Shown: piece after piece, positions 27,572 to 35,852 of the stretch
Layout: the number at the start of each line of letters is the position of its first letter
Numbering within the stretch: the stretch's first letter is position 1
Assembly (NCBI GenBank): GCA_013349285.1
Contig: DUZU01000006.1
Location: 21,687 to 85,686, forward strand
DNA from: Deltaproteobacteria bacterium
GTDB lineage: Bacteria > Desulfobacterota > Desulfobulbia > Desulfobulbales > Desulfurivibrionaceae
DNA length: 64,000 nucleotides
Reading direction: 5' to 3'
Notes under the pieces: model-generated
What the model was told of the DNA's origin: nothing
Databases searched by the model: none
What the model saw: only the letters and a program-made list of their open reading frames with translations
Made by a program: the position numbers and the translations under genes

Positions 27572-29764
27572 ATGAATTTTAAAGATCTGACCATCAGAAA
27601 AAAACTCATCACGGCGCTGCTGCTCACCAGTGCAACCGCGGTCCTGATGTCCAGCCTTACCTTTTATCTGTTCATGATCGACCGGATCCAGAGCTCCTAC
27701 CAGGAAAACTTGACCAGTCTCACTAAGATTGTCAGCCATAATTGCCAGGCCGCCCTTGCCTTTAATATTCCGGAAGATGCGGAAATCGCCCTTCAATCTT
27801 TGCAAAACCGCACCTCCATCGCCTATGCCGCTATCCACGATAACCACGGCAAGCTGTTTACCGAATACCGCCAAGATAATCACCTGAAACCAGATCTAGA
27901 CAACATGCTTCTCCTGCAACAAAACATCCTGCTTAACAACAGTGTGATCGGCACCCTTGCCATTTACGACACCATGCAGCCGATCAACGATACCCGGAAA
28001 ATGATGATCACCATCCAATTCATTGTCACTATCGTGGTCTTGGTTGCCGTTTATTTCTTGTCGGCCCTTCTGCAAAAATTGATTTCCGACCCCATCATCT
28101 CCCTGGCCGAGACAACCAGGGTCATTACCGAAAACCATGACTATTCCGTGCGCGCCATCAAGGTGAGTAAAGATGAAGTCGGGGTTCTGGTTGATTCGTT
28201 TAATGCCATGCTCGTTCAAATTGAAAAAAGCGACTCTGCCCTTCGCTCCAGCGAAAGCCGTTTCCGCAATCTGGTGGACCAGGCGGTTGACTCTTTCTTC
28301 CTGCTCGATATGGCGGGCAATGTCCTGGACGTTAACCAGCGGGCCAGCGACAGTTTGGGATATCCGCGCAACGCCTTGCTCAACCTTACTTTTCGGGATT
28401 TCGACAATCTGGCCGCGGTTTCAGTGGAACGCGCAAAACCCTGGACCAACTCCCTGCCCGATCACCCGCTCACCCAGGAAAGTGAGTTCAGACGCAAGGA
28501 CGGCATGTTCTTCCCCGTGGAACTGCGGATGGGGCTATTGGACATTGACGGCGAACAGACCGTCATGGTCCTGGCCCGCGATATTTCGGAACGGAAAGAG
28601 GAACAGGCGGAAAAACGCAAACTGGAAAATCAGCTGATCCAGTCCCAGAAGATGGAATCCATCGGCACCCTGGCCGGAGGAATAGCCCACGACTTCAACA
28701 ATATCCTGACCGCGATTCTCGGCTATGCGGAACTTGCCAAGCAGCAGGCCAACAGCGAAGGGCTGACCGTTAAGATTGACGCGATTACCAAAGCCGGCTG
28801 GCGAGCCCGGGAACTGGTCAAACAGATCCTCACCTTTTCCCGGCAAACGGTAACGGAAAAAAGTGCCGTGGAAATCGGGCCGATCATCAAGGAAGCCCTG
28901 AAACTGCTCAGGGCATCAATTCCGACGACCATTGAAATCAGAGAACATATCGATTCGCAATGCGGCACCGTTTTTGCCAACCCCACCCAGGTCCACCAGA
29001 TATTGATGAACCTCTGCACCAACTCCTACCATGCCATGCGGGAAAAAGGCGGCGTGCTCGGCGTCACCCTCGACACCATGGAAATCAACACCATGGAAAA
29101 AGCAGCCTTTAACCTGGTGCCGGGACATTACCTGCGATTGATTGTCAGCGATAACGGTTCCGGCATGGATACCGCCACCCAGGAACGGGCGATGGACCCA
29201 TATTTCACCACCAAACCCAAGGGCGAAGGCACCGGCATGGGCCTGGCCATTGTCCACGGGATCGTCAAAAGCCTGGACGGCCACCTCTCCATCTACAGCG
29301 AGCCGGGCAAAGGAACCACGGTCAAGGTCTACCTGCCAATCGTAAAAAAAGCAGAATCAGTCAGCGACCAATGGGAAGAACTCCCCATCCAGGGCGGCAA
29401 TGAACATATCCTCATCGTGGACGATGAATTGACCATCACCAACCTGGAAAAGGAAATGCTGGAGACGCTCGGTTATAAAATTTCGGTCTGCAACAACCCG
29501 AACGAGGCGTTGAGCAAATACCGGCAACAACCACAAGATTATGACCTGATAATCACCGACATGACCATGCCCCACATGACCGGGGCCGAGCTGGCCAAGG
29601 CAATTTTGGCGATTGAGCCCCACCAGCCCATTATCCTCTGCACCGGCTTCAGTGACATTATTGATGAAACAATTGCCCTCAAGCTCGGCATTAGAAAGTT
29701 CCTCACCAAACCGGTAACCATGGGGGAATTTTCCACCGCCATCAGGGCCGCTTTGCAAAAATAG
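27572..29764 (+). CDS. CHASE8-HAMP-PAS hybrid histidine kinase
   Basis: Inner-membrane sensor of 730 residues. N-terminal helix, periplasmic CHASE8-like domain (SHNCQAALAFNIPEDAEIAL), second helix (about 150-170), HAMP, PAS (NLVDQAVDSFFLLDMAGNV), HisKA with LAGGIAHDFNNILTAILGYA (His about 373), HATPase (GEGTGMGLAIVHGIV) and a C-terminal receiver with the phospho-Asp in ITDMTMPHMTG (about 666). The AHDFNN H-box is typical of kinases with a PAS and one terminal receiver. It follows the YfiR-family gene after 173 bases; its periplasmic domain is a plausible YfiR target. Confidence 0.92.
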   Translation: MNFKDLTIRKKLITALLLTSATAVLMSSLTFYLFMIDRIQSSYQENLTSLTKIVSHNCQAALAFNIPEDAEIALQSLQNRTSIAYAAIHDNHGKLFTEYRQDNHLKPDLDNMLLLQQNILLNNSVIGTLAIYDTMQPINDTRKMMITIQFIVTIVVLVAVYFLSALLQKLISDPIISLAETTRVITENHDYSVRAIKVSKDEVGVLVDSFNAMLVQIEKSDSALRSSESRFRNLVDQAVDSFFLLDMAGNVLDVNQRASDSLGYPRNALLNLTFRDFDNLAAVSVERAKPWTNSLPDHPLTQESEFRRKDGMFFPVELRMGLLDIDGEQTVMVLARDISERKEEQAEKRKLENQLIQSQKMESIGTLAGGIAHDFNNILTAILGYAELAKQQANSEGLTVKIDAITKAGWRARELVKQILTFSRQTVTEKSAVEIGPIIKEALKLLRASIPTTIEIREHIDSQCGTVFANPTQVHQILMNLCTNSYHAMREKGGVLGVTLDTMEINTMEKAAFNLVPGHYLRLIVSDNGSGMDTATQERAMDPYFTTKPKGEGTGMGLAIVHGIVKSLDGHLSIYSEPGKGTTVKVYLPIVKKAESVSDQWEELPIQGGNEHILIVDDELTITNLEKEMLETLGYKISVCNNPNEALSKYRQQPQDYDLIITDMTMPHMTGAELAKAILAIEPHQPIILCTGFSDIIDETIALKLGIRKFLTKPVTMGEFSTAIRAALQK

Positions 29765-29938
29765 CTCCCGGCCTTTAAACTTAAATTCCCACCGCCAAAC
29801 AGATACCGGGCCATCCGGCCGCCTTGCCTTTCCGCACGATCACGCCGCAACTATCCCCCCACCGACATGACTTTCGCCCCACATTACCGGCAAACCTCGA
29901 AACAGCTATCAGCCCGAAATCACGTCACAATCAAAGAC

Positions 29939-29964
29939 TAAACCTTGACTTCCCGCGCCGGATA
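29939..29964 (+). promoter_or_regulatory. Sigma-28 (FliA) type promoter for flagellin
   Basis: TAAA at 29939-29942 and GCCGGATA at 29957-29964, 14 bases apart, resemble the flagellar consensus TAAA-N15-GCCGATAA. It lies 33 bases before the flagellin start, which has a near-perfect AGGAGG ribosome site (29985-29990) six bases upstream of ATG. Position, sequence and gene function all agree. Confidence 0.75.
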
Positions 29965-29996
29965 GATATATTATAAAAAACACAAGGAGGTGCATT

Positions 29997-30836
29997 ATGG
30001 CTATCACGATCAATAATACAAATACGTCTTTTGCGCTCAATCAGTTAAGTCAAGGATCCCAGGGCATCAACTCTTCCTTGGAAAGACTTGCCAGTGGTCG
30101 GCGGATCAACAAGGCCGCCGATGACGCCTCGGGCATGACCATTGCCAACCAGCTCCTTTCCCAGGCCCGGGGCGCAAGCCAGGCCATGCGCAACGCCAAC
30201 GATGCCATTGCCATTACCCAGGTGGCGGACGGCGCCCTGAGCGAGACCGCCTCCCTTATTCAGGGAATCCGGGAAAAAGCCTTGCAGGCAGCCAATGCCA
30301 GCCAGAGCGATGAAACACGCCGGGCCCTGCAGGCCGACATCGACAAGTCCCTGGAACAAATCAACAATATTGCCCAAACCACCACCTACAACGGCCAACA
30401 GCTGTTGACCGGCAATTTTACCAATAAATCGTTCCAGGTTGGCGCGAATAGCGGGGAAACCATCAATATCTCCATCGGCGCAACCCAGGCCGATAAGCTT
30501 GGCGATCAAAACCTCGGCATGCTTTCCGACATCAACGTCACCACCCAGGAAGGGGCGCAAAGCGCGATCAAGATCGCCGATGAGGCCATGGCTCAACTCG
30601 ATACGGTAAGGGGGGAAATAGGATCATCGCAAAACCAGCTTACGTCGTCCCTCAATACCCTTGCCACCACCCAAGTCAACCTGATGGCCGCCCAATCAAA
30701 CATCCAGGACGTCGATTATGCCGAGGAGGCCATGAATTTTGCAAAAATGAAAGTCCTTACCGAGGCCAAGGCCTTTGCCCTCAGCCAGGCCAAAAATATC
30801 AATAAGGAGAATGTCCTGGGATTGCTGCAGGGCTAA
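29997..30836 (+). CDS. fliC: Flagellin (filament protein)
   Basis: Structural subunit of the flagellar filament, exported through the flagellar type III apparatus. 279 residues, a short flagellin with the conserved D0/D1 N-terminal (SLERLASGRRINKAADDASG, then MTIANQL) and C-terminal (IQDVDYAEEAMNFAKMKVL, then QAKNINKENVLGLLQG) coiled regions and only a small central domain. A sigma-28-like promoter and strong AGGAGG site precede it and an intrinsic terminator follows 25 bases after the stop, so it is probably a single-gene transcript. No other flagellar genes are in the window. Confidence 0.97.
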   Translation: MAITINNTNTSFALNQLSQGSQGINSSLERLASGRRINKAADDASGMTIANQLLSQARGASQAMRNANDAIAITQVADGALSETASLIQGIREKALQAANASQSDETRRALQADIDKSLEQINNIAQTTTYNGQQLLTGNFTNKSFQVGANSGETINISIGATQADKLGDQNLGMLSDINVTTQEGAQSAIKIADEAMAQLDTVRGEIGSSQNQLTSSLNTLATTQVNLMAAQSNIQDVDYAEEAMNFAKMKVLTEAKAFALSQAKNINKENVLGLLQG

Positions 30837-30861
30837 TCACTCGATAAGAAAAACGTAAAAA

Positions 30862-30891
30862 AAAAAGGCCGGGAAAGTTCCCGGCCTTTTT
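30862..30891 (+). terminator. Intrinsic terminator after flagellin
   Basis: Perfect GC-rich stem GGCCGGGA (30867-30874) with TCCCGGCC (30879-30886), four-base loop AAGT, then TTTTT. An A run on the left side makes it likely to act in both directions, also ending the convergent sulfite reductase-like gene. Confidence 0.92.
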
Positions 30892-30936
30892 AATGCTAAG
30901 CTTACCACCCAACAAAACGCTTATGACCCTGAACAA

Positions 30937-31560
30937 TCATACCGCATCTTTATATGGAAATTCGGGATGCTCCAGCAGCTTGAACATCCGCTGTTTTTTC
31001 GGGGTATGGGCGTCATGGAACTCGACGAGCTCGCCAATGACCTTGAGCATGGTCTGCTCGTCCGTATCCCGAACAATCCGCCGGGCGACATTGGGATGGG
31101 GGCCTCCTTTACCACCGACATAGATATCCAGCCCCTTCCTGGTGGCAACGATCCCGATATCGGTGGTCATGACCCCGGCACAGGATAAAATACAGCCGGC
31201 AACGGCAATCTTGAACTTGGGCTTGGTCATGGGCCGGCTGCCGAACTTATCGAGAATCAGCCGAGAAATCCGTTCGGGATCGCCGACCCCCATGGTGCAA
31301 TCACGCTTGCCGATGCAAACCCGGGGAACCGGAAATTTGCCCGGCGCCTTGAATTCGGCCCCGACCGCGGCCAGCGCGGCCTTGATGTCCGCGACGTCTT
31401 CTTCCTTAATCCCCATCAGGCGAAGATTCTGGGCCGTACTCAGATATACTTCCAGATTATACTGCTGGGCCACTTCATTCGCTTTAGCCATAACCGGCAA
31501 CAACAAACGGCCGGCCGGCAGCAGAATCGTCAGCCGGGTAGTTTCAAATTTATTAACCAA
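30937..31560 (-). CDS. Small siroheme/4Fe-4S sulfite reductase-like protein
   Basis: 207-residue protein with the nitrite/sulfite reductase ferredoxin-like half-domain and siroheme-4Fe-4S half-domain. The cluster-siroheme ligands are present as CIGKRDC (C-x5-C) and CILSC (C-x3-C). Size and motif fit the low-molecular-weight assimilatory-type sulfite reductase known from Desulfovibrio rather than DsrAB or full-length CysI. The start is TTG, supported by GAGGTG five bases upstream. It has no reductase partner nearby; the gene stands alone, converging on flagellin. Actual substrate (sulfite, nitrite or other) is unproven. Confidence 0.8.
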   Translation of the reverse strand: MVNKFETTRLTILLPAGRLLLPVMAKANEVAQQYNLEVYLSTAQNLRLMGIKEEDVADIKAALAAVGAEFKAPGKFPVPRVCIGKRDCTMGVGDPERISRLILDKFGSRPMTKPKFKIAVAGCILSCAGVMTTDIGIVATRKGLDIYVGGKGGPHPNVARRIVRDTDEQTMLKVIGELVEFHDAHTPKKQRMFKLLEHPEFPYKDAV

Positions 31561-31774
31561 CCTGTCACCTCTTTTTAAGAAAAAAATTAATTATATCAAA
31601 GCGTTAAAACGCAAAAAACAGACAAACCCCGTAAGCTCGATATTTTTTTTTATAAATCATTTTTTAAGGAATAGAATTTATCGATGATTTCTTCTTTCCC
31701 TTTATCTAATTTTCCGTTATCTATCAAAGGAAATAAATTAACATCAAGCTTAGCAAGCGCAGGAGTTTCATATT

Positions 31775-32194
31775 ATGGGCAGTCACAGCAGACCTTTTAG
31801 CGATAAAACCGGCGGAGCAATTGACCGTAAAAGAGAAAGGGAACGTCGGCAGATGTTGCAGTTGCTCTATAAAAATGCAGCGGATCTTTCAACTAAACTT
31901 GTTCAGCGCTTGCTGGATAATAAAATAATTGAAACAACCGATGTCGAGGCGATTCGCACCATATTCACCAACCTCTCGGAAAAACTCTCCAACATGGAAG
32001 AGTTCGACATCCAATATAAGATAGCACCGCTGAGGCAACTGGTGGTGGATCCGAACTTTATCAGCCTTTACCTGACCCAGTACGTCATTGAAGAGCTTGT
32101 TGAGAACGACAAAATCCAAGACGTCTATGGTGACGATCTCGAAATCTACCGGGTCATCGACTCGGTGATGGGAGTTATCAGGCCGCAAAACTAA
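31775..32194 (+). CDS. Conserved-looking hypothetical protein, helical
   Basis: Not recognised. 139 residues, charged and largely alpha-helical, no signal peptide, no cysteine and no membrane segment. A basic N-terminus (DRKRERERRQ) precedes two helical stretches and a terminal DDLEIYRVIDSVMGVI. GGAG lies nine bases before the start, and a strong terminator starts right at the stop, which supports a real, singly transcribed gene. A cytosolic adaptor or nucleic-acid-associated protein is possible but there is no motif to prove it. Confidence 0.65.
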   Translation: MGSHSRPFSDKTGGAIDRKRERERRQMLQLLYKNAADLSTKLVQRLLDNKIIETTDVEAIRTIFTNLSEKLSNMEEFDIQYKIAPLRQLVVDPNFISLYLTQYVIEELVENDKIQDVYGDDLEIYRVIDSVMGVIRPQN

Positions 32195-32239
32195 AAAAAA
32201 ATAGCCGGAGCTTACAATGATAAGCCCCGGCTATTTTTA
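32192..32239. terminator. Bidirectional terminator between the hypothetical gene and speA
   Basis: Stem ATAGCCGG/CCGGCTAT (32201-32208 with 32227-32234), one mismatch, then GCTTA/TAAGC and loop CAATGA. It is flanked by an A run on the left and a T run on the right, so it can terminate both converging genes. Confidence 0.9.
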
Positions 32240-32251
32240 TCAATTCCCCAC

Positions 32252-34180
32252 TTACAGGTTCAGATAAGTGTAACCTTTAAGTCCTTTTTCGTATTCAGCC
32301 AGTAAACGCATCCCCTCATTGGGCTTGAGCCTCTCCTGTTTAATCGCCCGGTCAAACTGTTTCTTCATCTTCCGGGCCAGATCGGTTTCGGTATACTGAA
32401 CCAGCGACAAGACCTTCTCCATGGTGGTCCCTTCGATGGTCTCTTCGATATAGTAACCAGAGTCTTCGCCTTCATCCAGAAAGACATGGGCCTCGTTGAC
32501 CCTGCCAAACAGATTGTGCAGATCGCCCATGATATCCTGATAGGCGCCGGTCATGAAGATGCCGAGATAATAAGGGCTGCCGTTAAGATCATGGAGGGGC
32601 AGGGTCGGCACCCCCTCTTCATAGAGGTTGATGAACTTGGAAACCATCCCGTCGGAGTCACAGGTTATATCGGCAAGAATCCCCTTGCGCTGCGGCTCTT
32701 CGTCCAGTCGGTGCAGGGGCATGATCGGAAAGAGCTGGCCATAGCCCCAGTGATCGAGCAGTGATTGAAACACACTGAAATTACAGTGGTATTGATCGCT
32801 GAACTTGCTCTCGAGCTCGACGATCTCGTCGGGAATATACTCCTCCCCCTTGTAAAACTCCAGGATGCGCGAACAGGTCCGCCAGAAAAGATTTTCGACC
32901 ACCGCCTTGACCTCAAGATCGATCAGGCCCAGCTCAAATCGGGTCTGGGTCTCTTCCCGGTAATGCATGGCATCGTGGTAGGCTTCCAGGGGATTTTCCG
33001 CATTGATATTGGTATAGGTATACCAGGCTTCATCCACCAGTTTATGCGTCTTCTCCGGCTCGATCAACTCACCTTCGTAAGGCATCTTCTTGATCTGACC
33101 GAAGACATTCACCACCAATACCGAATGATGGGCGACCAGAGCCCGGCCCGATTCACTGATGATCACCGGATGGGCAACCCCCTGCGAATCGCAGACATCC
33201 ATGATATTGTAAACGATGTCCCTGGCATATTCGTTAAGGGAATAGTTGATCGACGAATGAAAAGTTGTCCGGCTGCCGTCATAATCCACACCAAGGCCGC
33301 CGCCCACGTCGATATACTCCAGCTCATGGCCGAGTTTATGCATCTTGGCAAAAAACATCGCCCCTTCCCGCACCGCTTTTTTAATGGTCAGAATATCGGG
33401 AACCTGGGAGCCGACATGGAAATGAATCATCTTCAGGGAGGCGGCAAGGCCTGCCTCCTTCAACATATTTGAGGCGGAGATAATCTCCTGGGTGCTCAAG
33501 CCGAATTTCGCATCCTCGCCGCTCGACTTTTCCCATTTGCCCTTGCCGCCGGACATCAGTTTAACCCTGATCCCGACCAGGGGATCGACCTGCAACTCCC
33601 GGGCAACCTGAATAACATTGGCCACCTCTTCAAGTTTTTCGATGACCAGGATAATCTTCTTCCCGAGTTTGCGCCCCAAGAGGGCGGTCCTGATATATTG
33701 CTGATCCTTGTAGCCGTTGCAGATGATCAGACTCTCCAGATCATTATGAAAGGCAAGCGCCGCATAGAGCTCCGGTTTTGAACCAACCTCAAGCCCGTGA
33801 TGAAAAGGCTTGCCGGCGTCCAGAATTTCCTCGACCACCTCCCGCAACTGATTAACCTTGATCGGATACACCCCACGGTAGACCGATCTGTACTCAAACT
33901 TTTCAATGGCCTCGGAAAAAGCCGCATTGATACGCTCGACCCGATTGCGCAACAGATCATGAAAACGGATGAGCATGGGAAAATGCAACCCCTGCTCCAC
34001 CGCCTCATTAACAACGTCCAAGATGGCCACGGTTCCGCCCTGCTCCTTTAACGGCGCCACCACCACCTGGCCTTTGGCGTTCACATCAAAATAACGCATT
34101 CCCCACCGGGAAATACCGTATAATTCCTTGGCCTCATCCACCGACCACTCTGTTGGCTCTGTCGCCTGTTGCACCGGCAA
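32252..34180 (-). CDS. speA: Biosynthetic arginine decarboxylase
   Basis: PLP enzyme that converts arginine to agmatine, the first step of one route to putrescine. 642 residues, the usual SpeA length. Landmarks: ISRWGMRYFDVNAKGQVVV at the N-terminus, the PLP-lysine region YPIKVNQLREVVEEIL, HHGLEVGSKPELYAAL, the glycine-rich DVGGGLGVDYDGS and ISESGRALVAHHSVLV. No agmatinase or agmatine deiminase is adjacent. The gene is monocistronic, with a terminator downstream and a 352-base leader region upstream. Confidence 0.96.
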   Translation of the reverse strand: MPVQQATEPTEWSVDEAKELYGISRWGMRYFDVNAKGQVVVAPLKEQGGTVAILDVVNEAVEQGLHFPMLIRFHDLLRNRVERINAAFSEAIEKFEYRSVYRGVYPIKVNQLREVVEEILDAGKPFHHGLEVGSKPELYAALAFHNDLESLIICNGYKDQQYIRTALLGRKLGKKIILVIEKLEEVANVIQVARELQVDPLVGIRVKLMSGGKGKWEKSSGEDAKFGLSTQEIISASNMLKEAGLAASLKMIHFHVGSQVPDILTIKKAVREGAMFFAKMHKLGHELEYIDVGGGLGVDYDGSRTTFHSSINYSLNEYARDIVYNIMDVCDSQGVAHPVIISESGRALVAHHSVLVVNVFGQIKKMPYEGELIEPEKTHKLVDEAWYTYTNINAENPLEAYHDAMHYREETQTRFELGLIDLEVKAVVENLFWRTCSRILEFYKGEEYIPDEIVELESKFSDQYHCNFSVFQSLLDHWGYGQLFPIMPLHRLDEEPQRKGILADITCDSDGMVSKFINLYEEGVPTLPLHDLNGSPYYLGIFMTGAYQDIMGDLHNLFGRVNEAHVFLDEGEDSGYYIEETIEGTTMEKVLSLVQYTETDLARKMKKQFDRAIKQERLKPNEGMRLLAEYEKGLKGYTYLNL

Positions 34181-34532
34181 TCCTCCGCACTCAAATTAAA
34201 TCATAACTAATCAGCGCAACGCTGAAATAATGCCGTAAACAAATATACTGCCACCATCCAACAAAAAAAGGCTTTAAATACACTATTCGCCGAGAAAAGA
34301 AAACATATCTTTATTCCGCTATTTTCAGGCAGTTAGATGTAACTTACCCTATTAACCGACTCTTTATCAATCAACGAATGCTTGTTGACCCGTAAAAACT
34401 CATTTAGGATAAGAAAATTAAGCAACAACTTATGGCCTGCTTCTGGAACAAGCCCGGCGTTAGCCGGAGACGATCTTAACCAAGCGTAAAAATAAAGCCG
34501 TCAACCCACTATACCCCAATATTCAAGGAACA
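34181..34532. other. 352-base divergent intergenic region (speA / radical SAM gene)
   Basis: AT-rich spacer between the divergent speA and radical SAM genes. No ORF is supportable. It holds a short hairpin CCGGC-GTTA-GCCGG (34454-34467) on the radical SAM side and a TTGACC (34384-34389) that could be part of a weak promoter. No riboswitch was recognised. Confidence 0.45.
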
Positions 34533-35825
34533 ATGAAAATACAACACCCAGACGCCATGCCGAGCCTGGTTTACGCCAACAGCGCCGGCGAGATAAAAGA
34601 CTGCCCTGATCTTGATATGGCAGGCCGGAGCGCTTATCACTTTTTTCGGCCCGACCTGGCCGAGCTTATCCCCATGCCCGAGGGCAGCGACCTTTTTGTG
34701 TTGCCGGGCCGCAACCCGGTGGGGGTTGACCCGCAAACCGGGGAGCCGCTCCTGGTCGATCAAAACCCGGAAAATCCCGAGGAAGGCATCCAAGCAGTGG
34801 CCGCATTTATCTCGCCGGCCCATACCGCCTATCACTGGGCCGCCTTTGAAAAAATAATGCAGGACATCCCCCACCTGCCCTTGTTTGCCTATACGGCCGT
34901 GGGTTGGCACGACGAGAGGTTCTGGGTCAGCGCCTTTCGCAGCGACCCGGACAAAAGACAGGAGACTAACCGCTACCGGCTGGACAAACTTACCAGCCGC
35001 ACCGAAGCCAGGCTTTTAGAGAACAAACAAAACCGGCTGGTTCAGCACCTGGGCAAATGCTGCCTCACCTATCGCTGTCCGGCGGCGATCAACTTCTTTC
35101 TCGAACAGTTTGAAGCGCCCCTGCCCACCTCGCCGGCCTGCAATGCCCAATGTGTCGGCTGCATCTCCCTGCAGCCGTCAGGCTGTTGCCCCTCCACCCA
35201 GGATCGGATCAAATTTGTGCCCACCGCCAAAGAGATCGCGGAGATAGCCGTACCCCATCTCAATCAGGTCAAAAACGGGGTGGCCAGCTTCGGCCAGGGC
35301 TGCGAAGGCGAGCCCCTGCTCCAGGCCCAGACCATTGAAGAGGCCATTTCCCTGATCCGCCGCCAGACCGCCAAGGGCACCATCAACCTCAACAGCAATG
35401 CCAGCCTGCCGGAAGCGGTTGCCAACCTGGCCCATGCCGGACTGGACAGCATGCGGGTCAGCATGAACAGCGCCCAGCCCCACTACCACCTGCGCTACTA
35501 CCGCCCCACCAAATGGAGCCTTGATGAGGTGAAACAATCCATTAAAATAATGAAAGGCCATGGCCGGTTTGTCTCGCTCAACTACTTTATCCTGCCCGGT
35601 TTCACCGATGATCCGGACGAGTTTGCGGCACTGAGCAGCCTGATCAAGGAATGCAATCCCGATTTTATCCAGCTGCGCAACCTGAACATGGATCCGGACT
35701 GGTATCTCGAATCGATCAAGTTTGTAAGCGACAAGAAACCGATGGGCATCCGCACCTGGCTGAAACGATTAAAAAATGATTTCCCCAGGCTGCGCTACGG
35801 CTACTTCAACCCGCCGCTGCGCTGA
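34533..35825 (+). CDS. Radical SAM protein of unknown function
   Basis: 430 residues. A roughly 190-residue N-terminal domain not recognised (GSDLFVLPGRNPVGVDPQTG) precedes a radical SAM barrel with the cluster motif CNAQCVGC (C-x3-C-x2-C). Further cysteines follow at once (SGCCPS), possibly for a second cluster. The barrel has FGQGCEGEPLL, INLNSNASLPEA and LNYFILPGFTDDPDEF, fitting the glycyl-radical-activase/MoaA-like superfamily fold. The next gene, a CarS-like/phosphoesterase fusion, starts 27 bases downstream, so the two are likely an operon. Substrate unknown. Confidence 0.82.
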   Translation: MKIQHPDAMPSLVYANSAGEIKDCPDLDMAGRSAYHFFRPDLAELIPMPEGSDLFVLPGRNPVGVDPQTGEPLLVDQNPENPEEGIQAVAAFISPAHTAYHWAAFEKIMQDIPHLPLFAYTAVGWHDERFWVSAFRSDPDKRQETNRYRLDKLTSRTEARLLENKQNRLVQHLGKCCLTYRCPAAINFFLEQFEAPLPTSPACNAQCVGCISLQPSGCCPSTQDRIKFVPTAKEIAEIAVPHLNQVKNGVASFGQGCEGEPLLQAQTIEEAISLIRRQTAKGTINLNSNASLPEAVANLAHAGLDSMRVSMNSAQPHYHLRYYRPTKWSLDEVKQSIKIMKGHGRFVSLNYFILPGFTDDPDEFAALSSLIKECNPDFIQLRNLNMDPDWYLESIKFVSDKKPMGIRTWLKRLKNDFPRLRYGYFNPPLR

Positions 35826-35852
35826 TCAACCCGAGCTCTAATCGAGGGAAAA

